This document shows positions 52,099-61,784 of a DNA stretch of 64,000 bases, piece after piece. A model generated the notes under the pieces. The model was not told the DNA's origin, made no database searches, and saw only the letters and a program-made list of their open reading frames with translations. A program made the position numbers and the translations under genes. The stretch is from contig JBLHSG010000013.1 of assembly GCA_047626725.1 (NCBI GenBank), forward strand, positions 1 through 64,000, written 5' to 3'. This DNA is from Ascidiaceihabitans sp034111945 (GTDB lineage: Bacteria; Pseudomonadota; Alphaproteobacteria; Rhodobacterales; Rhodobacteraceae). Numbering within the stretch: position 1 is the first letter of the stretch; every line of letters starts with the position of its first letter.

Positions 52099-53943
52099 AT
52101 GTTACGCATCACAGATATCAGCTATTCCGTTTCGGGCCGCCCATTGTTGGCAGGCGCAACCGCAGTTATTCCAGATGGCCACAAGGTCGGTCTGATTGGC
52201 GCGAATGGGGCTGGCAAAACCACCCTTTTCAAACTAATCCGGGGCGAATTGGCGCTAGATGCGGGTGAAATCACGCTTCCAAGCAAAGCCAAGATTGGCG
52301 GCGTGGCACAAGAAGTTCCCGCCTCCGCGACCTCGCTTTTGGAAACGGTTTTGGCCGCGGATACAGAACGCGCATCGCTGCTGGCCGACGAATCCCAGGA
52401 CCCGACGCGCATTGCCGAAATCCAAACGCGCCTGACAGACATTGATGCGTGGTCCGCCGAGGCGCGTGCATCGTCTATCTTGAAGGGTCTTGGATTTGAC
52501 AACGCCGAACAGCACATGCCGTGTTCCGATTTTTCCGGTGGCTGGCGTATGCGCGTTGCATTGGCGGCGGTTTTGTTTGCGCAACCCGATCTGCTTTTGC
52601 TGGATGAACCGACCAACTATCTTGACCTTGAAGGGTCGATTTGGCTCGAGGCTTACCTCGCTAAATATCCGCACACTGTCATTATCATTAGCCACGACCG
52701 TGGCCTGCTGAACCGCGCTGTTGAGGGCATTTTGCACCTCGAAGAGAAAAACCTGACGTTCTATTCCGGCCCCTATGACCAGTTTGCGCGCCAACGTGCC
52801 GAACGCCGTGCCGTACAGGCTGCAATGGCCAAGAAACAGCAAGCGCGCAAAGATCACATGCAGTCGTTTGTGGACCGTTTTAAGGCCAAGGCATCAAAAG
52901 CCAAACAAGCGCAGTCACGTCTTAAGATGATCGAAAAGATGGATATGATTGCGGCCCCTGAAGAGGCTGCAAAACGCGTATTCACCTTCCCCGAGCCCGA
53001 AGAACTATCCCCCCCGATCATCAATATCGAAGGTGGATCAACAGGTTACGGCGAAACTACCGTCCTGTCGCGTTTGGATTTGCGGATCGACCAAGACGAC
53101 CGTATCGCGCTGCTTGGCAAAAACGGTCAGGGCAAATCGACACTTTCAAAACTGTTGTCAGACCGCCTGCCCCTGATGTCAGGCCGCATGGGTCGGTCTA
53201 CGAAATTGCGCATTGGCTATTTTGCACAACACCAAGTTGACGAACTGATCGTGAACGAAACGCCACTGCAACACTTGCAAACCATGCGCCCCGGCGTGTT
53301 GGGATCAAAGCTGCGGGCGAAATTGGCGGGCTTTGGCCTTGGCCCCGATCAGGCCGAAACCGAAGTCGGGCGTCTGTCTGGTGGGCAAAAAGCCCGTCTT
53401 TCGCTGTTGCTTGCCACGCTTGACGCACCGCACATGTTGATTTTGGACGAACCGACAAACCACCTTGATATCGAAAGCCGCGAGGCGTTGGTCGAAGCGC
53501 TGACAAACTACACCGGCGCGGTTATTTTGGTCAGCCACGACATGCACCTTTTGTCGCTGGTTGCCGACCGTTTGTGGCTGGTATCAGATGGCACGGTCAA
53601 ACCATACGAAGATGATCTGGAAAGCTATCGCAAGATGCTGCTTAATCCGGAAAGGCCTGCCAAGGTCAAAGTCGCCGCGCCAAAAGTGGCAAAGCCAAGC
53701 CGCGATGCGATCCTTGCTATGCGATCCGAAGCACGCAAAGCCGAAGCGCGTGTGAAAAAGTTGAACGAGATGCGCGACAAACTGGCCAAAAAATTGGCCG
53801 ATCCCGCCTTGTACGAAGATTCTAAAGTGGGCGAAGCAGCCGTGTGGCAAAAGAAATACGCCGAAGTCATGGATGCCCTAGACCGCGCCGAAGCGCTTTG
53901 GATGCAAGCCCTTGAAAAGCTTGAAAAAGCCGAGGCTGCCTAA
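52099..53943 (+). CDS. ABC-F family ATPase (Uup/EttA-like)
   Basis: A 614-residue protein with two ABC domains and no membrane segments. First Walker A IGANGAGKTTLFKL, signature DFSGGWRMRVALAA, Walker B LLLLDEPTNYLDLEG; the linker with basic helices follows; second Walker A LGKNGQGKSTLSKL, signature LSGGQKARLSLLLA. The C-terminus is a coiled coil (RKAEARVKKLNEMRDKLAKK). ABC-F proteins act on the ribosome or DNA, not in transport. Start ATG 52099; earlier frame sequence is non-conserved. Confidence 0.93.
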   Translation: MLRITDISYSVSGRPLLAGATAVIPDGHKVGLIGANGAGKTTLFKLIRGELALDAGEITLPSKAKIGGVAQEVPASATSLLETVLAADTERASLLADESQDPTRIAEIQTRLTDIDAWSAEARASSILKGLGFDNAEQHMPCSDFSGGWRMRVALAAVLFAQPDLLLLDEPTNYLDLEGSIWLEAYLAKYPHTVIIISHDRGLLNRAVEGILHLEEKNLTFYSGPYDQFARQRAERRAVQAAMAKKQQARKDHMQSFVDRFKAKASKAKQAQSRLKMIEKMDMIAAPEEAAKRVFTFPEPEELSPPIINIEGGSTGYGETTVLSRLDLRIDQDDRIALLGKNGQGKSTLSKLLSDRLPLMSGRMGRSTKLRIGYFAQHQVDELIVNETPLQHLQTMRPGVLGSKLRAKLAGFGLGPDQAETEVGRLSGGQKARLSLLLATLDAPHMLILDEPTNHLDIESREALVEALTNYTGAVILVSHDMHLLSLVADRLWLVSDGTVKPYEDDLESYRKMLLNPERPAKVKVAAPKVAKPSRDAILAMRSEARKAEARVKKLNEMRDKLAKKLADPALYEDSKVGEAAVWQKKYAEVMDALDRAEALWMQALEKLEKAEAA

Positions 53944-53997
53944 ACTTTTGAAGACTTGAATTTCGGGGGGCCGGGGTTGCCCCCCGGCGTTACACAG

Positions 53998-54636
53998 ATG
54001 CTAGACACGACATTTCTAATCACTGCTTTTGTCACCATGTTTGTGGTCATCGACCCCATCGGTTTGGCCCCGTTGTTCGTGGCATTGACCCAAGGGCGCT
54101 CTCCCTCATCACGCCAACGCATCGCCCTTCGGGCCTGCGGAATAGGCATGATCCTGTTGGTTTTATTCGCAATTTTGGGCGAATCTGTTCTGGGCTTTAT
54201 CGGGATTTCAATGCCAGCCTTTCGCGTGGCTGGAGGTATTTTGTTATTCATCACGGCCCTCGATATGTTGTTTGAACGGCGCACAAAACGGCGCGAAGAT
54301 CAGGCAGAAGAATCCGAAGAAGACGACAGCGAAGACCCATCGGTTTTTCCCCTCGCGATCCCGTTAATCGCAGGACCGGGTGCGATTGCGTCGATCATTT
54401 TGCTAACAGGCCAACGCCCCGGAGCCGAAGGAATGCTGATGGTTTTGGGCATCACCGCTTTGGTTTTGTTGCTGTGCCTTGGCATGTTTTTGGCCAGTTC
54501 CTTGCTGGAACGCGCCTTGGGCAAAACCGGAATTACCGTCGTGACGCGCCTGTTGGGCATGTTGTTGGCCGCCTTATCTGTGCAATTTGTGCTGGATGGC
54601 CTGTCTGCCTTCGGGTTTGGCCCCGGCGCGGGATGA
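53998..54636 (+). CDS. MarC family (UPF0056) integral membrane protein
   Basis: A 212-residue protein with six hydrophobic helices. The hallmark FVVIDPIGLAPLFVAL is in helix 1; PLAIPLIAGPGAIASIILLT is the second conserved block. An acidic loop (EESEEDDSEDPS) sits between. I chose ATG 53998 because helix 1 begins there. The function of the family is unproven despite its name. Confidence 0.9.
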   Translation: MLDTTFLITAFVTMFVVIDPIGLAPLFVALTQGRSPSSRQRIALRACGIGMILLVLFAILGESVLGFIGISMPAFRVAGGILLFITALDMLFERRTKRREDQAEESEEDDSEDPSVFPLAIPLIAGPGAIASIILLTGQRPGAEGMLMVLGITALVLLLCLGMFLASSLLERALGKTGITVVTRLLGMLLAALSVQFVLDGLSAFGFGPGAG

Positions 54637-54688
54637 CATTGCGCGCCCTGCCCCTATATTAGGAAAACAACAATAGGGCGGCGGGTTC

Positions 54689-55270
54689 ATGAGCGGTGAT
54701 ATGATTGCAACGGCGGGCTATTTGACCTTGCTTGGTGTGGTGTTGGCCGCAGGGCTTTGGACCCGTGCACGCAACAATTTAAGCCGGACATTACAACACG
54801 TTGCGATCTGGTTTTTGATTTTTGTGGGCGCTATCGCCGCCGTTGGTTTGTGGCAGGACATGGAACGCCACATGGGCGGGCAATCCGCAAGTGCCGATGG
54901 ATCTGGTCAAATCACTGTCCCACGCAGCCGTGATGGCCACTATTATCTGACACTGGAAATCAACGGCGAGAACATGGAATTTGTCGTCGATACCGGTGCA
55001 ACTGACATCGTTTTGAACCGTGCCGCGGCGGAACGCGCAGGCATTGATACCGACCAATTGGCCTATGTCGGGCGCGCATCAACGGCAAATGGCGTCGTCG
55101 AAACCGCATACATCCGGCTGGAAACGATCACTTTGGGTGAAATCACCGACACAAACGTCGCCGCAGTTGTCACCGCAGGCGAAATGCGCGAACCGCTGTT
55201 GGGCATGGGGTATTTACAACGCTGGGGGCGGATCGAAATTGCAGGCGATCAACTGACGTTAACGCGTTAA
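54689..55270 (+). CDS. Membrane-anchored retropepsin-like aspartic protease (TIGR02281 family)
   Basis: A 193-residue protein with two N-terminal membrane segments (TLLGVVLAAGLWTRA; HVAIWFLIFVGAIAAVGLW). A single clan AA aspartic protease domain follows (about 75-193) with the catalytic DTG at 101-103 (FVVDTGATDIVL) and a LLGMGYLQRWGRIEI end. As single-domain proteases work as dimers, this one is probably a homodimer facing the periplasm. Its stop overlaps the holC stop region on the other strand by four bases. Confidence 0.88.
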   Translation: MSGDMIATAGYLTLLGVVLAAGLWTRARNNLSRTLQHVAIWFLIFVGAIAAVGLWQDMERHMGGQSASADGSGQITVPRSRDGHYYLTLEINGENMEFVVDTGATDIVLNRAAAERAGIDTDQLAYVGRASTANGVVETAYIRLETITLGEITDTNVAAVVTAGEMREPLLGMGYLQRWGRIEIAGDQLTLTR

Positions 55271-55734
55271 GCACCTCCAATTTCAGCCTTTTTCTCCCAG
55301 CGGCCACTTTCTTCGGACCAATATTGCGCGGCGGCCCCTGCGTCTTTTAGGGTTTTCCATTGGCGACGTGCTTGGTTCAATGCCTCGTCATCATTGCCGT
55401 CAAACAACACACAAACACGATCAAGTGCTCCGATTTCAGCGGCACTGACGTCAGCACCATCAATGCTCATCACGCATTGCGCCGTGTTCAGATCATCGGA
55501 TGTGGTTGTCAGTAAAATCGGCTGATCGGCATCTTGGGGACCACCCGCCATTCCGTGTGGTAAAAAGCTGTCCTCGGCCCCCATCCACAGTTTTTCATCC
55601 AGCCATGCCATACGCCCGTGATCGGTGCCGCGCACAGCCACGCGCCAACCAGCGCCGCGCGCTTTGCCCAGTAACATCGACAAGGTTACCTCAATCGGGT
55701 TTCTGGTCAGGTGATAGAAATACGCAGCGCCCAT
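55267..55734 (-). CDS. holC: DNA polymerase III subunit chi
   Basis: A 155-residue HolC: AYFYHLTRNPIEVTLSMLLG at the start, RGTDHGRMAWLDEKLW and FLPHGMAGGPQDADQPILLT in the middle, and VLFDGNDDEALNQARRQWK. It binds SSB and the clamp loader. It follows pepA with 2 bp between, a gene pair conserved in many proteobacteria. Confidence 0.93.
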   Translation of the reverse strand: MGAAYFYHLTRNPIEVTLSMLLGKARGAGWRVAVRGTDHGRMAWLDEKLWMGAEDSFLPHGMAGGPQDADQPILLTTTSDDLNTAQCVMSIDGADVSAAEIGALDRVCVLFDGNDDEALNQARRQWKTLKDAGAAAQYWSEESGRWEKKAEIGGA

Positions 55735-55736
55735 GA

Positions 55737-57206
55737 TCAGTCCTCGAACATGTCCGAAATCAACCGGTTCAGCGCCATGACGCCCCAGCCTGTCGCACCA
55801 GTCGGAGCCAACGCAGTTTCAGATTTAACCGACGCAACCCCAGCAATATCCAGATGGATCCACGGCATGCCGTCTTTGACAAACCGCTGCAAAAACTGCG
55901 CGGCAGTGACAGCCCCGGCAGATCGACCACCGATGTTTTTCATGTCGGCAATCCGCGATTTCAGCAGATCATCATAGGCTTGGCCCAATGGCATGCGCCA
56001 CGCACCTTCGCCTTCGTCTGCGGCGGCCTTAAGAAACGCGTTACACAACGTATCATCATTCGAAAACACGCCGGCATTTTCGTGGCCCAAGCCGACGATA
56101 ATCGCACCCGTCAGCGTTGCCAAATCAATCATGCCCGCCGGTTTGAACCGTTCCTGCGCGTACCACATGACGTCGCACAAAACCAAACGGCCTTCGGCGT
56201 CGGTGTTGATGATTTCGACGGTGTCACCTTTCATCGACGTGACCACATCGCCGGGGCGTGTCGCGTTGCCCGACGGCATGTTTTCAACCAATCCAACCAG
56301 GCCCACGACATTTGCCTTGGCGTTGCGCAACGCCAACGACCGCATCACGCCAGCCACAACACCCGCGCCGCCCATGTCCATGGTCATGTCTTCCATACCG
56401 CCCGCTGGTTTCAGGCTGATGCCGCCGGTGTCAAACACCACGCCTTTGCCGACCAAGGCCAAGGGTGCCGCGTCTTTGGCCCCACCATTCCAGCGCATCA
56501 CCACAACTTTGGACGGGCTATCAGACCCTTGACCAACCGACAAAAGCGTTCGCATTCCAAGGGTTGCCAGATCATCCTCGTCTAAAACCTCAACCTCAAG
56601 GCCAAGCGACGTCATGTCATCCAACCGGTTAGCAAAGTCAGTTGTGGTTAGAACGTTTGCAGGTTCGTTGATCAGATCACGCGTCATAAACGCGCCTTCG
56701 GCAATCGCCAATTTTGGGGCAGCGGCCGTGGACGCAGCAGCCGCGTCATCACACATAACAGTGGCTGTACCGCTTAGCGCGTCGGCCTTGGTTTTGTGAT
56801 CTACAAATGTGTAATCGCGCATCGCCAGACCCAACGCGATGTCGGCCACATGCGGCGCGTCCCCCGCAGCAATCAACAGATTCGCATCGCCGCGCGTTTT
56901 GGCAAGGGTTGCACCCGCAGCGCGCGCCTGTGCAATTGTCGCATCCTTTGGCAAATGGACAATATCAAGCGCATCCGCCGCCATGCCCAACGGCATATTC
57001 AATGAATACGATTTGGCGATCGATAATTTTGCAAACGCCGCACTTTTCAAAACCCGCGTCACGCCCGCTTGGGTCAGTGAATTCACCTGTTCTGCAGCAC
57101 TATTTAACGCAGGTCCTGCGGTCACAAAAATCGCCACCCGCCCGGTGTGGGTCGCCAGTGCGTCCAGATTGACGTCCTCAAAAGTGATTTTTGTCGGTGT
57201 GCGCAT
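55737..57206 (-). CDS. pepA: Leucyl aminopeptidase (M17)
   Basis: A 489-residue M17 peptidase. The two-metal site motifs are intact: LVGKGVVFDTGGISLKPAGG (Lys, Asp), MTMDMGGAGVVAGVM and the signature NTDAEGRLVLCD. It is cytosolic and removes N-terminal residues as a hexamer. The N-terminal ~170 residues form the less conserved macro-like domain. Divergent from lptF by 157 bp. Confidence 0.95.
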   Translation of the reverse strand: MRTPTKITFEDVNLDALATHTGRVAIFVTAGPALNSAAEQVNSLTQAGVTRVLKSAAFAKLSIAKSYSLNMPLGMAADALDIVHLPKDATIAQARAAGATLAKTRGDANLLIAAGDAPHVADIALGLAMRDYTFVDHKTKADALSGTATVMCDDAAAASTAAAPKLAIAEGAFMTRDLINEPANVLTTTDFANRLDDMTSLGLEVEVLDEDDLATLGMRTLLSVGQGSDSPSKVVVMRWNGGAKDAAPLALVGKGVVFDTGGISLKPAGGMEDMTMDMGGAGVVAGVMRSLALRNAKANVVGLVGLVENMPSGNATRPGDVVTSMKGDTVEIINTDAEGRLVLCDVMWYAQERFKPAGMIDLATLTGAIIVGLGHENAGVFSNDDTLCNAFLKAAADEGEGAWRMPLGQAYDDLLKSRIADMKNIGGRSAGAVTAAQFLQRFVKDGMPWIHLDIAGVASVKSETALAPTGATGWGVMALNRLISDMFED

Positions 57207-57363
57207 GAGTTTTCCTTAATGATTCACGTGATTTTGCGCAAACATGCGCGGCTAATTCCAGAGGTAGCGCGGTCTGTGCGAAAAAACCAGATAACAGTTT
57301 TCCACAGGCGTCACTTGGTTTAGTATACGAGCAACGAGAAACCACAGAACTTGGGGGAGTGCC

Positions 57364-58482
57364 GTGGCGAAATTCGACAGATACATGCTGTCGCAACTTC
57401 TGGTGCTGTTCGGGTTCTTTTCCCTCGTGCTGGTTGCTGTCTTTTGGATCAACCGTGCGGTTGTGTTGTTTGACCGCCTGATTGGCGATGGTCAGACGGC
57501 TTTAGTGTTTCTGGAATTCACTGCGTTGGGCCTGCCAAAACTGATCTCGACCGTGCTGCCATTGGCGACATTTGCGGCGTCGGTTTATGTCACAAATCGG
57601 TTGAACAACGAATCTGAATTGACCGTGATGTTGGCGACAGGGTCTGGCCCATGGCGTTTGGCCCGCCCTGTGTTTTTCTATGGGGTGGTTACCGCATTGA
57701 TGATGACGGCCCTGAGCCACATCCTGGTTCCAACAGCCCAAGCCCAACTAAGTGAACGCGAAACCGAGATTTCCAGCAACGTCACCTCGCGCCTTTTGAC
57801 CGAGGGTACATTTTTGAATCCGACCAGCGGCGTTACCTTTTACACCCGCGAAATCGGCGAAGACGGTGTGTTGCGTGATGTGTTCCTGTCGGACCGCCGC
57901 GACCCGCTCGAAGAAGTCATGTACACCGCCGCGCAGGCCTATCTGGTGCGTAACGGCACGGGCACCACGTTGATCATGGTCGATGGATTGGCCCAACGCC
58001 TGAATACACGAACGACGCGCTTGTCGACGGCCAAATTTCAAGATTTCTCGTTTGATATCACAACCTTGGTCAGCTCAGAAAGTACACGCACCGCATCAAT
58101 TCGCAACATGACGACTTTGACGCTTTTGGGTGATTGGGACCAAATCAGTTCAACAACCGGTGCTCGCAAAGGTGACATCGCCGAAGAATTGCACAGCCGT
58201 TTTGCCCAAGCGTTGTTTTGCATTGTGGCCGCCCTCATCGGGTTTTCGACACTGTTGATCGGTGGGTTCTCGCGCTTTGGTGTCTGGCGCGAGGTCGTGA
58301 TTGCATTTGCCTTGTTGATCTTTGTGGATGGCATCAAAAACACCCTGATCGAACCGGTGCTGAACAACGCCAGCTTGTGGCCGTTGATCTACGTTCCGGT
58401 CACGATCGGCACATGCATTGTGTTGGCCATGTTAACCCATGCGTCCGCCCCGAATTGGTGGCGCAGGAGGCGCACAATATGA
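57364..58482 (+). CDS. lptF: LPS export ABC transporter permease LptF
   Basis: A 372-residue YjgP/YjgQ permease with a GTG start. Helices 1-3 (LVLFGFFSLVLVAVFWINRA and following) and helices 4-6 flank a periplasmic jellyroll (SRLLTEGTFLNPTSGVTFYTRE). With LptG it forms the membrane part of the LptB2FG extractor that drives LPS to the outer membrane. Its stop overlaps lptG (ATGA). Confidence 0.93.
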   Translation: MAKFDRYMLSQLLVLFGFFSLVLVAVFWINRAVVLFDRLIGDGQTALVFLEFTALGLPKLISTVLPLATFAASVYVTNRLNNESELTVMLATGSGPWRLARPVFFYGVVTALMMTALSHILVPTAQAQLSERETEISSNVTSRLLTEGTFLNPTSGVTFYTREIGEDGVLRDVFLSDRRDPLEEVMYTAAQAYLVRNGTGTTLIMVDGLAQRLNTRTTRLSTAKFQDFSFDITTLVSSESTRTASIRNMTTLTLLGDWDQISSTTGARKGDIAEELHSRFAQALFCIVAALIGFSTLLIGGFSRFGVWREVVIAFALLIFVDGIKNTLIEPVLNNASLWPLIYVPVTIGTCIVLAMLTHASAPNWWRRRRTI

Positions 58483-59576
58483 TCCTGCACGTCTATTTTG
58501 CCCGTCGTTTTGCCATGTCATTCCTGTTTTTGACGGGCGTATTTTATGCGTTGGTTGTCTTGGTCGACTTGATTGAGCAAACCCGCAAATTTTCTGAATT
58601 GGGCGTGCCGTTGCAAAAACGTATTGGCCTGACGTTCTTGAATGCGCCCGATACAATCAATCAAATCCTGCCACTTTTGATGATTTTGGCGACGATCGTT
58701 TTGTTTCTGGGTCTGGCACGCACGTCTGAATTGGTGGTCACGCGGGCCTCTGGGCGCTCTGCCTTGCGCTCGCTGATTGCGCCGGTTTTGGTGTCGCTGA
58801 TCATTGGCGGGTTGGCCGTCAGCATGCTGAACCCGATTGTTGCTGCGACCTCGAAACGCTACGCGATCTTGGCGGAAACCTACCGCACCGGCGGCGCATC
58901 AGCGTTGTCAATCAGCTCCGAAGGGTTGTGGTTGCGCCAAGGCAGCACCGATGGGCAAACTGTAATTCGCGCCTCGCGATCCAACGCCGATGCGTCTGTT
59001 TTGTACGATGTGACGTTTATCGCCTACGCCCGCCAAGGTGGCCCAGTGCGCCGGATCGAGGCCGCAAGCGCAGCCCTGGGTGATGGCGAATGGTCCCTTA
59101 GACAGGCCAAAGTCTGGCCCTTGGTGTCCGGCCTGAACCCCGAAGTAAACGCAGCTGTCCACGATGTTCTAAAAGTCCCGTCGACCCTGACACTGGACAG
59201 TATCCGCGAAAGTTTTGGCACACCGTCCAGCATTTCGATCTGGGACATGCCACAATTCATCAACCAACTGGAACAGGCAGGTTTCAGCGCACGCCGTCAC
59301 AAAGTCTGGTTTCAGGTCGAACTGGCGCGCCCGTTTTTCCTAATGGCGATGGTTCTTGTTGCGAGCGCCTTTACCATGCGCCATACCAGATTTGGGGGCA
59401 CCGGCACTGCCGTATTGTCCGCCGTTCTAATGGGGTTTGGGTTGTATTTTATCCGCAGTTTTGCACAAATCTTGGGTGAAAACGGGCAAATCCCGATTGC
59501 GCTGGCTGCCTGGGCACCGCCGATTGCATCGATTTGTCTGGCTCTTGGCCTGCTTTTGCATGCGGAGGATGGCTGA
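58479..59576 (+). CDS. lptG: LPS export ABC transporter permease LptG
   Basis: A 365-residue paralogue of LptF, from ATG 58479 overlapping the lptF stop. Six helices, with N-terminal YFARRFAMSFLFLTGVFYAL and C-terminal VLMGFGLYFIRSFAQILGEN and LAAWAPPIASICLALGLLL. It pairs with LptF. A further frame upstream is open, but it lies inside lptF and is not used. Confidence 0.93.
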   Translation: MILHVYFARRFAMSFLFLTGVFYALVVLVDLIEQTRKFSELGVPLQKRIGLTFLNAPDTINQILPLLMILATIVLFLGLARTSELVVTRASGRSALRSLIAPVLVSLIIGGLAVSMLNPIVAATSKRYAILAETYRTGGASALSISSEGLWLRQGSTDGQTVIRASRSNADASVLYDVTFIAYARQGGPVRRIEAASAALGDGEWSLRQAKVWPLVSGLNPEVNAAVHDVLKVPSTLTLDSIRESFGTPSSISIWDMPQFINQLEQAGFSARRHKVWFQVELARPFFLMAMVLVASAFTMRHTRFGGTGTAVLSAVLMGFGLYFIRSFAQILGENGQIPIALAAWAPPIASICLALGLLLHAEDG

Positions 59577-59577
59577 C

Positions 59578-61737
59578 GTGTTGCGCAAATTAATACTATC
59601 CGTCGCAATCTGGGGCATGACGCACGTCGCCGCAGTCGCCCAAGATCAAGTCGCAGCCCCTGCCGTTTTGGTGGCCGATGACGTCAGCGTCAGCGCCGAG
59701 CGTGTGTTAACCGCGACAGGAAACGTCGAAGCATTCCAAGGCAAAGTTCGCATGACCGCGCGCAAGATCACGTTTGATCAGCGCACTGGCAAACTGCTTG
59801 TTGTTGGGCCGATCACCATCCAAGACGGCACCGAAGTGATCATTCTGGCCGATCAGGCAGAGCTAAGCCGTGATTTGCAAAACGGCCTGCTGACCGGCGC
59901 GCGCATGGTTATCAGCCAGCAATTGCAATTGGCTTCGGTCGAAATGAACCGCGTCAACGGGCGCTATACGCAGCTGTATAAAACGGCCGTGACCTCGTGT
60001 GATGTGTGCGATGACGGGCGCCCACCGCTTTGGCAAATCCGCGCGCGGCGCGTGATCCATGATCAGGTCGAACAGCAGTTATACTTTGATCAGGCGCAAT
60101 TTCGCATTCGCAACACACCGGTGTTTTACCTGCCGCGCCTGCGCCTGCCCGACCCTACGCTAAAACGTGCCAACGGATTTTTGATCCCGTCGCTGATGAC
60201 CACATCGCAGCTTAGCAACGGCATTAAGGTGCCCTATTTTTTCAAACTGGGCGATCATCGCGATCTGACCGTGACGCCGTATTTGTCATCGCGCACCAAG
60301 ACTGTCGAACTGCGGTATCGTCAGGCGTTTCGCAAAGGTCGCATTAGTTTTGAGGGCGCGATTACCCGTGATGAACTGCGCCCGGGCGAAGTTCGCGGGT
60401 ATTTGTTCGGGTCTGGAACATTTGATTTGGCGCGCGATTATGTGCTGGAATTCGACATCGAGACGACCTCTGATGATGCGTATCTGACAGAATATGGCTA
60501 TTCGTCCAAGGATCGGCTCGACAGTGAAATCGCGGTATCACGCACAAAACGCGATAAATATGTACGGCTGTCTTTTGTGAATTTCAAAACTTTGCGCGAC
60601 GGCGAAGACAATTCGACCCTACCAACAAACGTGATCGGTGCCACCTACGAGCAACGGTTTTTCCCTGTCGCCATCGGCGGAGAATTGCGGTTTAGCGGCA
60701 ATGCCCACGCACATTTTCGCAGCTCTAATCTGGATATCGACAGCGCAGATGCAGACACAATTGTCGATGGGCGCGATGTTCTGCGCCTAAATCTTGAGGC
60801 GGATTGGATCCGTCAGTGGAACACCAATAGCGGCCTGTTAATCCAGACCCAATTGGGGTTTGCTGCGGACGTGTTCCAAGTCAATCAAGACAGCACATTC
60901 CCCGATTCAGACGCCGGTGTGTCACCCCGTGCGGCCCTGACGTTGCGCTATCCAATGGCGCGTCAAACGGCACGTGCGCGCCACGTTCTTGAGCCAATCA
61001 TGCAAGTTGCCTTTACCGGTGGCAGCGATCTGAACGTCCCGATTGATGAAAGCACGCGGATCGAATTTGACGAAGGCAACCTGTTGAGCCTGTCGCGTTT
61101 CCCCAGCCCTGATCGCCGTGATCGTGGGCAATCTGCGGTCCTTGGTGTGCAATGGTCACGTTTTGACGCCAAAGGCTGGGATACAAAGCTCACCTTTGGC
61201 CAAGTGTTACGCCGCCAAGACGACACAGATTTCAGCACAACATCGGGCCTGTCAGGCACCACATCCGACTTCTTGCTTGCGGGTCAAATTCGCACCGACA
61301 GCGGCCTGTCGATCATCGGGCGCACCTTGTTTAACGACAGCTTTGATGTGTCAAAAGCAGAAGTGCGCGGCGACTGGATCGGCAAGCGTGTGCAGATCGG
61401 CACCAGCTATATTTGGCTGACAGACGACGTGGCCGAAGACCGCACCGTCCCCGTGTCCGAATTGACCTTTGATGGCACGTATCTGGTGAACAGCAGTTGG
61501 ACGACCAGCGCCAATGTGCGCTACGATCTAGAAGGCGATCGCGCCGCCAGCGCCGGTGTCGGCTTTGAATACACCAATGAATGTGTTTTGGTCGACCTCA
61601 CCATCAACCGGCGGTATACATCATCAACAAGTGTTGAGCCTTCGACCAGTTTGGGCTTTAACGTGTCCTTGCGTGGTTTTTCAGCCAACACCGGAACCAA
61701 AAAATACGAACGCTCATGCAACAACCACGTAAAATGA
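59578..61737 (+). CDS. lptD: LPS-assembly protein LptD
   Basis: A 719-residue outer-membrane protein. GTG 59578 is chosen because GGAGG ends nine bases before it; ATG 59569 directly touches that site. Signal peptide LILSVAIWGMTHVAAVAQD, then an OstA-like N-terminal domain (VLVADDVSVSAERVLTATGN, FQGKVRMTARKITFDQ), and a beta-barrel from ~residue 190. The CDVCDDGRPP segment carries Cys residues of the kind that form inter-domain disulfides, and a further Cys is near the C-terminus (YERSCNNHVK). It inserts LPS in the outer leaflet. Confidence 0.93.
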   Translation: MLRKLILSVAIWGMTHVAAVAQDQVAAPAVLVADDVSVSAERVLTATGNVEAFQGKVRMTARKITFDQRTGKLLVVGPITIQDGTEVIILADQAELSRDLQNGLLTGARMVISQQLQLASVEMNRVNGRYTQLYKTAVTSCDVCDDGRPPLWQIRARRVIHDQVEQQLYFDQAQFRIRNTPVFYLPRLRLPDPTLKRANGFLIPSLMTTSQLSNGIKVPYFFKLGDHRDLTVTPYLSSRTKTVELRYRQAFRKGRISFEGAITRDELRPGEVRGYLFGSGTFDLARDYVLEFDIETTSDDAYLTEYGYSSKDRLDSEIAVSRTKRDKYVRLSFVNFKTLRDGEDNSTLPTNVIGATYEQRFFPVAIGGELRFSGNAHAHFRSSNLDIDSADADTIVDGRDVLRLNLEADWIRQWNTNSGLLIQTQLGFAADVFQVNQDSTFPDSDAGVSPRAALTLRYPMARQTARARHVLEPIMQVAFTGGSDLNVPIDESTRIEFDEGNLLSLSRFPSPDRRDRGQSAVLGVQWSRFDAKGWDTKLTFGQVLRRQDDTDFSTTSGLSGTTSDFLLAGQIRTDSGLSIIGRTLFNDSFDVSKAEVRGDWIGKRVQIGTSYIWLTDDVAEDRTVPVSELTFDGTYLVNSSWTTSANVRYDLEGDRAASAGVGFEYTNECVLVDLTINRRYTSSTSVEPSTSLGFNVSLRGFSANTGTKKYERSCNNHVK

Positions 61738-61784
61738 TGCATGACGCGACACAAAATCACAGACGAGAATTGAGCAGGACCGGA